The notes under the pieces were generated by a model. The model saw nothing but the letters and a program-made list of their open reading frames with translations, was not told the origin of the DNA and ran no database searches. A stretch of 64,000 nt of DNA from Amorphophallus konjac (taxonomy: Eukaryota > Streptophyta > Magnoliopsida > Alismatales > Araceae): contig CM040117.1 of the NCBI GenBank assembly GCA_022559845.1, forward strand, positions 18,500,856 to 18,564,855, given 5' to 3'. A program made the translations under genes and the position numbers. Below are positions 21,835 through 33,439 of the stretch, piece after piece (the stretch's first letter is position 1; each line of letters begins with the position of its first letter).

Positions 21835-23599
21835 CACAAAACAAAAAAAATGATGAAAATATAGAAAACATCAAAAACAAAGAAATATTGAAAACCACTA
21901 AAAATATGGAAAATTCAAAATGCCAATGCCTGGTGGTCACCATATAGTCAAGTCACTACATCTAACCTTCATGTTAGGATAGGGCCCATTAAGGCTTGGT
22001 AGGCACCGGGTCTTGGTTTGCCAGAACCGTGGAGATCCCTTTCCGGCCACGTCGGCCTATGCTCGCTCGAAGGAAGCTAACATGTGCTCACTTATGTATT
22101 TTATTCAAAAAAAAAAGTCGGTAGCATCACCTACGGTGGGGACCCACCCAGAAGATCTCCGGAAGCTGTAATCTTTATTCTTTTCTCTTCGACCAAATGA
22201 GACAGTCGGCGCCCTTAAAACGCTGAGCATGAGAAACCGAAACTCAAACCCCAAAGGCAAGAGTAGGATCCATTTCCTCGAGCATCGATCAGAGCACGAG
22301 AAGAGGGCAGTGTCCCCGCAGGCATACGAAAGGGAGCCCACAAATGTCAAACGACTATATCCCTCACAAAAAGAAATACAAAATCAAAATCAAGAGCCTG
22401 GTCGTGACCGTGCCTGTTGCGATAAACGGAACCCCTCAAAGTAAAAGTCTGAATCCACAAAAGGGGCCGTGGAATGTAAACGCTCGAGATTTGGTCCGAA
22501 GTTGTCCGAAAGGAAAGAGTTAATGGGCCCTTATTCGCTCGCCGGGTTAACGGTTTTGCCGATCCTCTCAGGAGGTTTATCCCCCACGCTCTTCCTTCTT
22601 CCTCTAAAGATGAAGGTTCGATGGAGTTTCTGAAGGGTGAAAACTGCCCAGGGTCTGCGACCTTATTTTAATATACACATATGCTTGCCTACTTTGAAAA
22701 GTAAAAGCTATCGTTGCAAAGGAGTCTCCGTGTTTCTGGCTGGTCAAGACCCCTATTTACCACCTTGATGTCTTCTTGCTTAACCTTGGGCTTAGGCCAG
22801 TATAAGCGCGTCACCTATGGGTGCGACGGCGTCTGATTCCGGGTCAGCGTCGCGCGGTTGGTCATTGGGGTTCCAGGGTGTTCCATCATATACCATCTAG
22901 AGTTGTGAGGAAACAGACCCGGGTCGGGCAAATCATTTACCTCAAACATCTTTTGGGTGAATCCCTATGGTCGGAAGCGACTGGGAGCCTAAGTATGGCA
23001 TGACGGTATTGTCATCAGGGTAAGTCTTAGCCGGCGGGATCATCATTCGAGGGGTCTAGAGGCCCAAATCAACCTAGATGTGCACTTAGGATACCTGGGA
23101 GGTTAGTAAGAAACCCATGTCTCACGTAGGTTAGGTGCCATTTGGGTGCTTGCCAGGCGTTAGCAAGAAAAAAATTGAAATGATAAAAATAACAAAAAAT
23201 AGAAAAGAGAAAATGTACATATTTGCAAACAAAAAATCTTTTTTATGATAAAATAAAAAAAATGCCAAATATAAAAAAAGAAAACAAATCAATTTTGCAT
23301 GATTGCATTTGCGTGCAGCATCTCACTTTTAATACCGCTTGCATTCATGTGCTTGCCTGTCGCATTTATCATCACCGCATCTTTCCCTTGCCTTCGTTAA
23401 ATAAAGGCTTGGCCCCTTGACCAGTTATCAAGAACAGTCACAGTGACCATTTGCTTATTGAGCAAGGGGCCAAGTCAGAACAGAAATTCTGATTTGTTTG
23501 TTTCAGTGATGTGTGCAGGGATTCAGGCAACAGAAGCAAAGGTGAAAAACAAACAAACCGAACCTTGTATTTTATTCCAAAAAAACCAAAAAAATTACA
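21835..23599 (+). other. Non-coding spacer between pol and the antisense accessory genes of B
   Basis: No gene is supported. It starts with a purine/A-rich stretch after the pol stop and ends with a strong stem-loop at 23408-23474. Part of it aligns by eye with the equivalent spacer in element A around 33960-34040. Confidence 0.7.
23408..23474. terminator. Conserved stem-loop at the convergence of pol and the accessory gene
   Basis: Perfect 12-base arms CTTGGCCCCTTG (23408-23419) and CAAGGGGCCAAG (23463-23474) enclose a 43-base loop. The related stem ACCCCTTG/CAAGGGGT with similar flanks occurs at the same place in element A (33961-34022). It lies between the 3' ends of two convergent units. 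A role in ending or processing transcripts is inferred, not shown. Confidence 0.6.
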
Positions 23600-26080
23600 T
23601 CAAGTTCCGCCCTCTCTCTCTGCATTACTCGTCCCACTACTCTCCGGGCACAACGCTCTCAAAGGTGCTACCCAACAACGAAAAGCGGTACTCCTACCGC
23701 TCTGTACTCCCCTTCCTATTCCCACACCCCGGCGTTGATCCACGGAAGCATCAGAGAAGCTACCAACACAAAAGCCACGCTCTCGTGCTCTTCGGTAGCG
23801 CTCCTCACCATCTCTCAGCCACTGTTCAGCAAGACCAAGACTGATTCGGAGTTTGAATAGTTGGGCCTCCATGGCCCTTCGTTCCTCCCTTTCAGTCAAT
23901 CTGTTGGCTCTTTCTCTCTCTGCGTCTCTTTCTTTCTCTGCACGTTCTCTCTCGCGGTCTTCCCTCTCCAACTGGAGAGTGATCCTTAGTTCCATGGCAT
24001 CCCTAGAGGAGTCGTCATCAGGATGACGCCGCAGTTCCCTCTCCAGTTCTGCTATCCTAGTCTCCTTCTGCGCAGCCGTGGCAAGCGCTTCTTCCGTCTC
24101 CTTTTCCTGCCGAGTGTACCATCTCAGATACGCGATAAGGCGTAAACAAAGAGAACTCAACACTGAAACTTTTACCTGTATACAGAGCATCCCTTCTGCC
24201 TCCGCAGCACGCTGCGTGGCGTGAGTAAGTTGCTCATGAAGCAAGTCGAGTTCTGAGGTGGGAATCCACAAGCTGGAAGAGACACCACCTACTCCCATCG
24301 CTGGTGAAGCCGCGCCAATCTGGGCATGCTACGACCGCGTGAATTAGCAGCCAACATATGGAATCTGGGGTTTTAATGAGGAACACATTGTACACCTACC
24401 TAGGCACTCGTAGCTCCGCGGGCATCGCCCAACTGTTGCTCCATCTCTGCCAAGCGAGTTCGTAAATTCGCTATCATGGCATCCCGGACATCCTGCAGCC
24501 TTACGAGTCAGCATTTTTACCAGAAAACCAAGAAAAGGAGAAAGAAGAAAAGAGAAAAGGGGAAATCTACCTCCACAAGTCCCCGGGGTTGGAACCGCTC
24601 TACGTACCTTGTCTTGTATAGACGCAGGTAATCCTCGCTATCCCGTGCCTATGATTCTACAATCGTGCCACCCCGTTGCCAGTCTTCATACTGTTCGGGG
24701 AACCGCACGCGCCAGTCAATGCAGGTCGCCGGTCCTCGCGTCTGTCTCCCAACGCGAGGTGGCGCAGCTGAATCCACCCATTCTTGAGCCAGTCCCAAAG
24801 TCCTCATAACCAATCGTAGCCGAAGCGGCTCGATTTCATTCAGGCAGTGCATTCACAATTCCCGTCCGAACCGGGCACGACTTGCTAGAACCCACGGCTG
24901 GTCGGCATCGACCATGTCTGAGTAGGGTCTCCAGTTTACCATCGCTGCAGGGAACTCCTGTAGCTCCCGCCTTAGCACCATCAGTTGGTAAGTTAGGGGT
25001 GCCGCACTCATGATGGGTTCCCACCGCCTGGCTAGCGGCACCATCGCGGGTCGCCAATGCCGAGCTCTCCCCATGGGGAGGTAATAATAGCTCCACAGCT
25101 GCTCAGCGCAGGTCATCAGTACCTTGCAAAAACACAAAAAAAATATACAAAACAAGCAAAATCAAAAACACCTGGATAAATGGTGTAAAACCACTCACAG
25201 CCATCTCACGATCCGCTTCTTGGAACAGGCCTGCAAACAAGTGCGCCAGCATGGCAGCTCCCCAGGCGTAGCATCCTACTCTTTCAAGGTCTGACAGCAG
25301 CTCCAGGAAGCGACATTGGATACCGTCCCCTTTCGAGCTCAGTACCAATCTCCCCAAAAGGAAGAGGAGAAATCTTCTCAAACCTATGTTGCATCTTTCC
25401 CAGTTGCCGAAATCTGTGCAGTACACGGCACGGCATCCTATTTCCATCCTTTCCATGAACTCTTCTGAGGATTCATCGTCCCGCCGACGAGTGTCGGTGA
25501 GCCCTAACGCATCCATGAGGGACGCCCTAGCTACCGACCTATTTTTCCGACCATCTAGGTCCAAACCCAGTAGCTTCCGGGCACCTTCTCGGTAATCCGC
25601 ATAAGTGACCCCGGTCACTGCCTCGCCCTCCACCTTCAGGCTTGTGATCCGGACCACGTCCTCCAAGCTGGGCACCATGTGCCCCCAGGGCATCAGGAAT
25701 GCCCGACTCACTGGGTCCCATCTCTCACACAAGGCTTGGATCAGGACCAGGTCGAGCTGGATCGGCTCGATCCGAAGAAAGGTGCCAAAACCCATCACGT
25801 CTAGGCTGGCCTTCTGAAAATCTGGGAGACCTCGGTATGCTGCCACTACCAACTCCCATGAGATCTGTGATTTCATCACACTCTACGCATACAGGGAATG
25901 GAGAGGAGGTTTGCTCAGAAAGAAAGGAAGAAAAAAGAATGAAAAAAAGGGCAAGAAAGCTCAGCTTACGAGTTGTGATTGGGCCCTTTCGCTGAAGTGC
26001 CCTTCGAGGTCCGAAAGCCTCATGGAACTACTACCACTGGATCTGCTTCTCTTCGAGGAGTGGGAAGATTCGCCCTCCAT
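23600..26080 (-). pseudogene. Accessory gene I of B: plant mobile domain plus coiled coil, antisense, broken
   Basis: The likely start MEGESS lies at 26080. Exon 1 (26080-25970) ends at donor GTAAGC. Exon 2 (25882-25199) holds the PMD-type core with WDPVSRAFLMPWGHMVPSLE and VVRITSLKVEGEAVTG. Exon 3 begins at 25122 after GCAAG. Later exons include a linker (RTLGLAQEWVDSA) and a long charged coiled coil (24070-23800, rich in RE and ER). In-frame stops at 24855-24853 (TGA) and 24651-24649 (TAG) break it, and a third TAG sits at the end of the next exon near 24416. PMD proteins occur in plant nuclear MAIN/MAIL1 proteins and in Ty3/gypsy elements. The role for the element is unknown. Confidence 0.75.
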
Positions 26081-26686
26081 CCAACTCTCAGAATTTTGAA
26101 CTCCTCCTTTCCCGTGAGAACTTGTGCTCCTCGAGTTAGCTCTCGATATACCTGGGAGGATAAAAGGGACACGAATTCATAGAAATGGAAGGAGTGCAGG
26201 CCAAGATTGCCTCCATCACCTGTTAATGATAGCCCTCGCGATGAGGCACCTGCCATGCGATCCCGTGTGTCACTTCACCGCTCGCACAGGGTGATTGATT
26301 GGACGAAGAATATGACGACTAGCACCCTATGTTGTCTAGGGGTACCCTATCATGTTTTGGAGGACGTCCGCAAAATTTGACACAACATCCGGGAAAAGGG
26401 ACTAGGGCCGTCATTATTGACTTCGACGGCAGATTCCTGTGGAAAATGGTCACAACAAGACGCGATTCTCCGCTCGGGGTGGAGTCTCGACAGACCCATC
26501 ACATGGGAACAGTGCAAAGGAGAAGAAGTGTAGGGAAGAAGGAACGCACAAGAGAACAAACGAGCAGCAGAAAATCAAATCACTCCATTCATAATTCTAC
26601 ATAAGATGTCATAAACACTACAATCATAGAGAGGTGGCGGGTCCACTAGCTCGCCAACTCTTGCCATTATCTTCATGCTCATCCCT
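26081..26686. other. Spacer between accessory genes I and II of B
   Basis: I see no coding feature. It would contain the promoter of gene I and the 3' end of gene II. No clear TATA box or repeat stands out. Confidence 0.5.
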
Positions 26687-27953
26687 CTAGGCGTCCCTCT
26701 CCTCTCCCCTGAGGTGAGGGTCCCTCAGAAGCCTCCGGGATCCCCGTGCAGTAGCACCCGCCTCGCCTCGTGGCGTCGACTCCACAGCAATGACTCGCTG
26801 CTCCTCCCCTGGCATGGCAAAGAAGCCACTAGCGGCAAAGCGACCAGACTGGCGCAGTCGCTCCCCGAACTCTCGCGCTCTCTCGTAGCGCGTCTCCATC
26901 CCTCCTAGTCTCTGCACGATGGCCTGAAGGCCCAGCTGGAGCTCCCTCACTTGGGCCTCCAAGGCCCTCCTCTCGGTCTGATCCCGCTGTCGCTCGGACC
27001 TTCTCTCGGCTTTCTCTCTCTCTGCCTCTCTCCTCATCATCTGCAGAAGAACCCTTAACTTCAGGATGTCTAGAGAAGGTCTCTCCTCACCGCGATGTCG
27101 CAGCTCTGCTATAGTCGCCACCCAGGCATCACGCTCCTCTTCCGCCCGGGCAGCCCGAGCCACCGCACCAGCAAGTTGCTCCCGGAGGGAGGCAATCTCA
27201 AGAAAAGGGGCCGAGGAACTGGAAGATGCGCCGCCAGCCACTCCCCCCATCGCTGTCTGCTGGGCACGCTGGAACGAACAAACAACAACCGTCAGCTAAG
27301 CTCCACATTTAAAAATAGAAAATGCAGCACTTAGCTTACCAAGAGCGACAGTTCCTGTTGAGTGGCGGCCAGCTGCCGCCTGACCTCGGCTAATTGGGCA
27401 CGCGACCTGTCGACATCGCGCGTATCCCCGGCTTGGGGAAGCCCCGCATAACTCTCTCTCTGCCACCGCAGGAAGTCGACACTATCCTGCACCAGTACGC
27501 TCCCTTGCTGCCCAGGGAGACGTATGCGCCAATCTTCAAGCTTCGCCTTGCCGCGACTCTCCTTCCTGACGCGGCTCGGCTCGTCTGCACTCGCCCACTC
27601 ATCGGCCAGGCCCAGGGTCCTCGCCATGTCCTGCACCAAGAAAGAAGGACTTCGCATTATAACAAAGAACGTGTCCCCTGTCTAGGACACGTCCATCATT
27701 TGAGTACAACACTCGCCGAACCCTTTCCCCCCTCGCACGGCTTGCTTCAAAACTCAAAATGGATCAAAGAGGGGGAAAACCAAGCACTCACCGAGCCGTG
27801 TTCACCTCCTTCCGCGCCATTGGGCCCCTCGGGGGCCCGAAGCGACCCTTCCTTCTCCATGGACGCCGTTTCGTGCTCTTGTGCGTCCCTCCTCGGACGA
27901 GGGGTCCCGCGTCCCTCTCCACCTTCGCCGTGGTCTAGACCACCGAACTCCAT
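26687..27953 (-). CDS. Accessory gene II of B: coiled-coil protein, intact spliced frame
   Basis: Three exons join in phase 0: 27953-27792 (donor GTGAGT), 27630-27340 (acceptor TGCAG, donor GTAAGC) and 27268-26687 (acceptor TTCCAG). They encode about 344 residues with no internal stop. Exon 1 is Gly/Glu-rich (MEFGGLDHGEGGEG). Exon 2 has ARTLGLADEWASADEP, matching ARTLGL-like sequence in gene I. Exon 3 is a charged coiled coil with AEREKAERRSERQRDQTERR. It is collinear with the C-terminal half of gene I but lacks the PMD, which is encoded separately by gene III. No enzymatic motif is visible. The exon boundaries are predictions from splice consensus. Confidence 0.65.
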
Positions 27954-28079
27954 TGATCAAGAGAGGAAGGAGACGAAAAGGGGGACAAGCGAGTTTCGGC
28001 GGAAGGCGGGCTCGTTTGCGGGTAAGGCACGGGAGAAGAAAGGCCACCCGATGCTTTAAATTTGAATTCAAGGATTAAG

Positions 28080-28175
28080 ACGCGTCCTCGCGCCTGGACG
28101 CCCCCAAAACTAAAAAAACTAAAAAAAATTATAAATAAAAAATTAGGGGCATCCAGGCCCCTGGACGCCCCCATA
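28080..28175. repeat. LTR-type palindromes upstream of accessory gene II
   Basis: A full palindrome AGGGGCATCCAGG-CC-CCTGGACGCCCCC lies at 28146-28172 and a half-degenerate one at about 28085-28105. The core GGCGTCCAGG..CCTGGACGCC is the one in the U3 of the B LTR. It lies 130-220 bases upstream of the gene II start on the minus strand, where a promoter would be. The flanking sequence is AT-rich and does not otherwise match the LTR. Confidence 0.8.
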
Positions 28176-28450
28176 ATAAAAAATTTTTTCAAAAAAATAT
28201 AATAAAAGAAAAAAAAAGATAGATAAGAGTATGTATATAATCCAAACAAAAGAAAAAACATAAAGAAAAAGAAAAACCACAAAAAAAGATAATAATAATT
28301 AAGGGGACGGGGGTCCAAAACATCCATGCCAGATTTTATTCCATCAGAGAAGCAGAATAGGCTACATCAGGGGTTTAGGCGCCTTAGGCCTTAACTTCCC
28401 CAGTTCGGTCACATAAGCTCTCCACAGCTCGCATTCTTCCCCCACATGCG
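28176..28450 (-). other. 3' flank of accessory gene III with polyadenylation-like signal
   Basis: Minus-strand GGAATAAAATC near 28344-28334 would serve as a polyadenylation signal for gene III, 110 bases past its stop. The rest is A/T-rich with no gene. Confidence 0.45.
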
Positions 28451-29773
28451 CTAAGGCTTTCCCGCAACACTTGTCTTCCAGGGTGCTTTGACGGCCTTCG
28501 CTTCCTTCGCATCCGCTTCAGTACCCAACTCTCTCTTCTTCAAAGGAACGATGCCAGTCGGTAGTGGGAACGAATGGCGTGGAATGCCGACCTGGAGGCA
28601 GCATCGATGCGCGTTATAAAGGACAAACTCGGTCGCGCCGATCAGTTGAAGATCAACTTTGGGAGAAGGCCTCATGAGGAGATCAAGCGAAAGCAAACAT
28701 GCCGGTGCGCAAGTGAAGAAGCTTTGTGTCACGGTGCGGAAGTGGGACCTCCAGTCTTCACGTTTCTTCAGCCACGGAACGCGGTTCACTACAGTACCAC
28801 CGAAGCCTAACACGTCGGCTATGTGATGAAGCGGGCTTTGTTGGAAAAGCTTCGAAGCCGTTGGCATTCCCTCGCGGTGGTCGAATTTGAAATGTAAATC
28901 CAGCCAGCAATTCAGGACAAGTGCGCAACCAAAAGGAGGCTTACCCAGGCTCGAGGCAGTAAGGCCATTATATAGGTAGGCAAGGATAGCGGGTCCCACC
29001 CTCTTTCCATGCCAGATCCCGCAGATAGCACTCGGTTGGTCTTCCTCCACCATGTTGTCGGTATAAGGAAACAAGAGAGCACCCGCCAGACAAATGGTGA
29101 ACCCTTTCATGATTCCCTCCAAATAGTCATCGTCTGGTAACCCTCTCAAGGCCTCCATGACCCATTCCGTGAGCTTTTGCAAATCAATTCCCTTTTGAGT
29201 ACGAACCTTTCAGGCTGCGTCGGGCGGCATAAAGCTTCCAAGGACGCTTTCGGAAGTCCCCCGTGTCAGCATCCGCATAGCCTTCACCTTCCCGTCACTC
29301 TTGAATTTCTTCAATCCGAGCAGAAGTTCCACCTCCTCGAGGAGGATGGTCACCTCGAAGGTCGGGAAGATAAAAGTGTGGGTCTGGGGATGCCAGATCT
29401 CCACTAGTGCGCCCATAGCCGCCCAGTCCATACTAATCTTCTCGTAGTGTTTAGCGTCAATAAGGAGCCCCTGCAGATGCCACTTCGAGAGTATGGCCCT
29501 CATGCTAATGGAGATGTTGGAAGTTAGCTTTGAAAGCCATGGTAGTTTGGAAAACTTCCTCGGACCTGGGAAGAGTGGATATGGCTGGAAGAGAAAAGAA
29601 AGAATAAGAAAGGAAGGAAGTAAGAAGAAGGTTCACGTGGAGAAATTTGAAATGAATCAGCTTACCATATGCGACATGATCGTCCCACTCAGATGACCCT
29701 CGAGGTCGGAGAGTTGCCTGATCTCGCTGCTAGGCCTGCTCCTCTTCATAACGCGGGAAGACTCTCCTTCCAT
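28451..29773 (-). pseudogene. Accessory gene III of B: plant mobile domain protein, one premature stop
   Basis: Exon 1 (29773-29666) starts MEGESSRVMKRSR and ends at donor GTAAG, the same start motif and intron position as gene I. Exon 2 (29584-28451) follows acceptor TCTTCCAG. It carries a PMD-like region: IWHPQTHTFIFPTFEVTILL then EEVELLLGL, and further on AILAYLYNGL and VLYNAHRC. One in-frame TGA at 29212-29210 interrupts an otherwise open frame of about 414 codons. It ends without a coiled coil, unlike gene I. A truncated homologue lies in element A at 32802-33439. Confidence 0.75.
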
Positions 29774-30928
29774 CCTGAGATCTCTAGATCCCCCTCTCCT
29801 TCCTCTCCTGAGCTTGAACTAGCCTAAGGGGAGTTCTTATAGGAAGGAAAGATCGCTACAGGATAAAACATGTCACATCAGTGGTCATTGTCAAGATTTT
29901 GTCTGGATCTCCTTTGTACTGTGGTGCGATTCTGCTATGATTCTGCTACTTTCTGATGTTGCTAACCTTTGCTAGTCTGTGCAGGTTTTACTAACGGACG
30001 TCTTTGTCCTGTCTCCTGTCCCACCTTTCAATGGTTGGTCCCACCATGTCATGCATCATAGTATATGATACCTACGCTACTAGAACATGTCAAGGACCTT
30101 GCGGCCCGAACAAATCTGGGATTTGAGTTCCCCTTCAACAAAAATAGTGATGATCCCGAAGAAATTGAGTTGTACGGATAGGCCGTTAACTTGTGGTAGC
30201 ATGGGGACGACGGTTCCATTCAGTGAGTTGGTGCGCGGATAAACGGGCCCCAGCCCAGTGTCGGCTCACCGGATCGGTATCCTGACCCGTTCTTAACAAG
30301 TTGACAATATTATCCTTGGCTATTTTCTATTTTAGTTTATTTTAAATTTTTATTTAAGCCCAGCATGCATTCATATAGGACTTTGATTTATTGCGGAAGA
30401 TCATTCAAGTGATTCGATTGCGAAAGCCGCTGTGCTTCAATTCTTACAAATATGAGATATTCCACTCCGAATGAAATACTGAATTTCCTTGAAACGGCCT
30501 TACGCTGCTCTTCCAAAGGAGACCCTTGTTTGGACAGACCCTCAGATATTCCTTTACTTTTTACCTTGTTTGACCCACCTTGGCCGCAGCACTTCCGCAT
30601 TGGCTAGTAACCGCTCCCCAAAGGTGAAACCTCCGGTATATGACCCAGGTACTTTCACACCGAGAAGTTGGTCTCCTTTTCGTGCCTGAGCGCACATCTC
30701 ACCCTCCCTTATTTGATCTCCGTCCAAGCAATTGTCAAGATTTGAAAGACCTTCTTCAAAGGTTGCCTCATTGAAACTCCAGGAAAAATTCCAGACAGTA
30801 ACGTCAAAAGCGTGTCTCATCACACCTTGGCATCAACTTATCAGTCCGCTCCCACTTCATTTCATCCACTTCGATACCATTCCACTATGTGTCGCTCCCT
30901 TGCAAAGCAGACGCCAAGGCGGGGTAGC
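29774..30928 (+). other. Spacer between accessory genes and 3' LTR of B, with polypurine tract
   Basis: About 1.15 kb with no supported gene. A short open stretch near 30094-30181 (KDLAARTNLGFEFPFNKN, then a stop) may be a coding relic. The sequence AAGGCGGGGTAGC (30916-30928) directly before the LTR is the likely polypurine tract priming plus-strand DNA synthesis. Confidence 0.55.
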
Positions 30929-32801
30929 TGTAGACACGCCATTCCTGACGTCTCCTGAGAAAGTCTCATATTACTATACGACGCCCCGCGACGGCTTACA
31001 CATTTCAAATCTCTTAAGTGCTTCCTTTTCTTGGGTCTTTCCCTGCCTTTTTTGGCATCCGGAATCGTCTCGTCACGGCATTCGGACGGCATCAACACCA
31101 GTCGGACGCATCAGAGGTTCCGAAACCAGGAAGGGTGTCTGCCGAGCGGCCGCCAACGCCTGAACTGAGGAGCCGGGTGGGTCTTTATGGGGGCGTCCAG
31201 GCCCCTGGACGCCCCCATACTTTTAATTTATTTTTCAAAGCCCAGAACCAAATAAAAAATAATATATTAATGGAGGCGTCCAGGCCCCTGGACGCCTCCA
31301 TAAAAATAAATATAAAAAATATAAAATGTCAGCTTTGGCATAAAAACAAAACAAAAATATAAAATATATTTTCTTGGAGGCGTCCAGGACCCTGGACGCC
31401 TCCATCAACTCCCTCACGGGCGCCGCCCACCGAACGACGGTTTGTCGTGTGTGAAAAAAGTCAAATTATGGAGACGTCCAGCCAGCTGGACGCGCCCATT
31501 TCTGAATCACGAGGTGCCGCTCACAAAATCACGCGTTATGCCAAACCGCGTGCGGCCGTCGGTGGTGTTCGGTGGACCTGTTGGAGGCGTCCGGGGCCCT
31601 GGACGCCTCCACAAAAATATTCCGAAAAAATGAATAAAAATAGAATAAAATATCTTTTTTGCCCTGATGGAGGTGTCCAGGGTCCTGGACGCCTCCACCC
31701 TCCGGAGCCCTATAAATAGAGGCCCGCCCCCTCAGTTCTGCAGGAGCTTCTAAGAGATCCGATAGGCTGCCGGAGCCCAGAGGCTACCGGAGTCATTTCT
31801 AACCCGTGGGGTCTTTTGTAGGTGGAGGTTCTGCCGGCTTCTCGGGTGCCCACGCTCGCGAGAGGAAGGTCGTTTTCATCCACCGCCCTTCCACGTCGTC
31901 CCTACGTTGCCGGAGCTCCGCCGGATCTCGCCCTCGGCTCATCCAATAAGCCTTTTCTTCTCCTTTTTCTTCATAGTTCTTTACATTCATCATACTGCAT
32001 CCTCTATCTCCCTACATAAGGGCGCCGTCTCTTGCATACTTCTTGCATTCATCATCGTATTTTCCTCCTACTCGAGTCCGAGAGGGGTTTAAAACCACAC
32101 CAACCAGGTGTGTGTCAGGTCACGATCTCGTTACTTTTATTATAAGGAATTGTTACTACACTGCCATTTTCTAATTCCGTTCGTTTATTGTCTACTGTTT
32201 TGTAAGGGTAACCAAGGAAAGCCCTCTCCGTCGGCCGGCCGAAGGGGGAGGAAGAAGCAACCCGCCATCTCCCACTCTTGAGGTAGGCGTGATCACTTTC
32301 TTTATTTTGGGGTCTTTTGGCCCCTGGCGATCACATCTTGTTCTCGAGGCCGCGGCGAGTCATTTCCCCAATGGCCGTTTAAATTCCCGTTCTTATATTC
32401 TCTTTATATTATGCTATATTCTGCTCATATTCTCGAGGCCGCGGCGAGTCACTTCCCCAATGGCCGTTTAAATTCCCGTTCTTATATGTTATATTCTTAT
32501 CTATTCATATTCTCGAGGCCGCGGCGAGTCACTTCCCCAATGGCCGTTTAAATTCCCGCTCTTATATTCTCTTTATATTTTGCTATATTCTTATCTGCTC
32601 ATACTCTCGAGGCCGCGGCGAGTCACTTTCCCAATGGCCGTTTCAATTCTTGCTATTTAATTTCTGCACCATTCCCGTCCCCCCGAGACCGCGGCGAGTC
32701 ACTTCCCGCTATGGCCGTTTAACCCCCATATCTTGCTATATTACATTTGTCCCGCTCGCCCCGCCGGAGCAATCTCCCGTGGTGGCCCCTTCCCTCTTCT
32801 C
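30929..32801 (+). repeat. 3' LTR of element B, truncated by 84 bases
   Basis: It begins TGTAGACACG right after the polypurine tract and matches the other LTRs up to CCCTTCCCTCTTCTC, then jumps to unrelated sequence at 32802. It carries the six palindromes (31186-31697), the TATA box (31711-31718) and five GC-rich units. The missing 84 bases are present in the solo LTR (42524-42607). Confidence 0.93.
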
Positions 32802-33439
32802 AAGCGATCCTCTCATACCTCTATGAAGGACTAAGTTCAGCATGCCTAGGAGGATCTTTGTTCGGCTCTATGATACTCCTTGAGTGTTGGACGGGAGTGA
32901 GAGTCAAATTCCAACCAAAGGAAGACATAACTTCAGCCAGCCGAATCTTCGGGAGCCACCCTCTCTTCTTCATTGGAGGGGCATTTGGATACTCTTCACA
33001 GGTTGAATGCAGGACGGCGGATAAGAAAACTCGGGATGAATGGCGCCTCTTCTTCAATACTTTGCCAATAGACAAGTTCAATATGCGACCAAGAATCCTT
33101 CGAAGCACTCCTCTTAAAATACCGCGGCGTCAAGGCCTGGACCTCCAGCTAGTGGGGAACACTACAATGGTGATCTACAACCCACACCGGTGCCATCTTT
33201 AGATTGGACTACCAAGAACCCAAGCTCCTGCACTATCACACTACCCTCCCCTTCTATCTAGGAAGATGGGGACCGAGGAGGATGAAAGAGCGATCCGGAA
33301 CGCGCTGACCATGTGGGAGATCAGCAAAGTGCGCCCGTGGCAAGAAGAAGTTGAAGAGAACGATGAAGCACGTCGAGGTTACGTGAAAGAGTTGAGGAAG
33401 ATCCGCCCTCTTGCAGATGAAAAACTTAATGTAGCTTGA
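32802..33439 (+). pseudogene. Accessory PMD gene fragment of element A (antisense to A)
   Basis: The plus-strand frame from 32801 reads AILSYLYEGLSSACLGGSLF then VIYNPHRCHL, clearly homologous to AILAYLYNGL and VLYNAHRC of gene III in B. The first half of the gene is lost at the rearrangement junction. A TAG at 33200-33202 interrupts it; the frame then continues through MGTEEDERAIRNAL to TGA at 33437-33439. The opposite orientation to A's pol is the same arrangement as in B. Confidence 0.8.

Larger units (their letters stand above)
1110..32801 (+). mobile_element. Element B: Tat/Retand-Ogre-type Ty3/gypsy LTR retrotransposon with antisense accessory genes
   Basis: Order: 5' LTR, primer site, leader, gag-protease-G-patch, RT-RNase H-second RNase H-integrase, three minus-strand accessory genes, purine-rich tract, 3' LTR. 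The dual RNase H and the integrase without a chromodomain place it in the Tat lineage. Without insertions E and F it is about 22 kb, in the range of large Ogre-type elements. It lies inside element A in the opposite orientation. Its 3' LTR lacks the last 84 bases, where the sequence jumps back into A. With the CACTA removed, gag-pro and pol share one reading frame. Confidence 0.9.
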
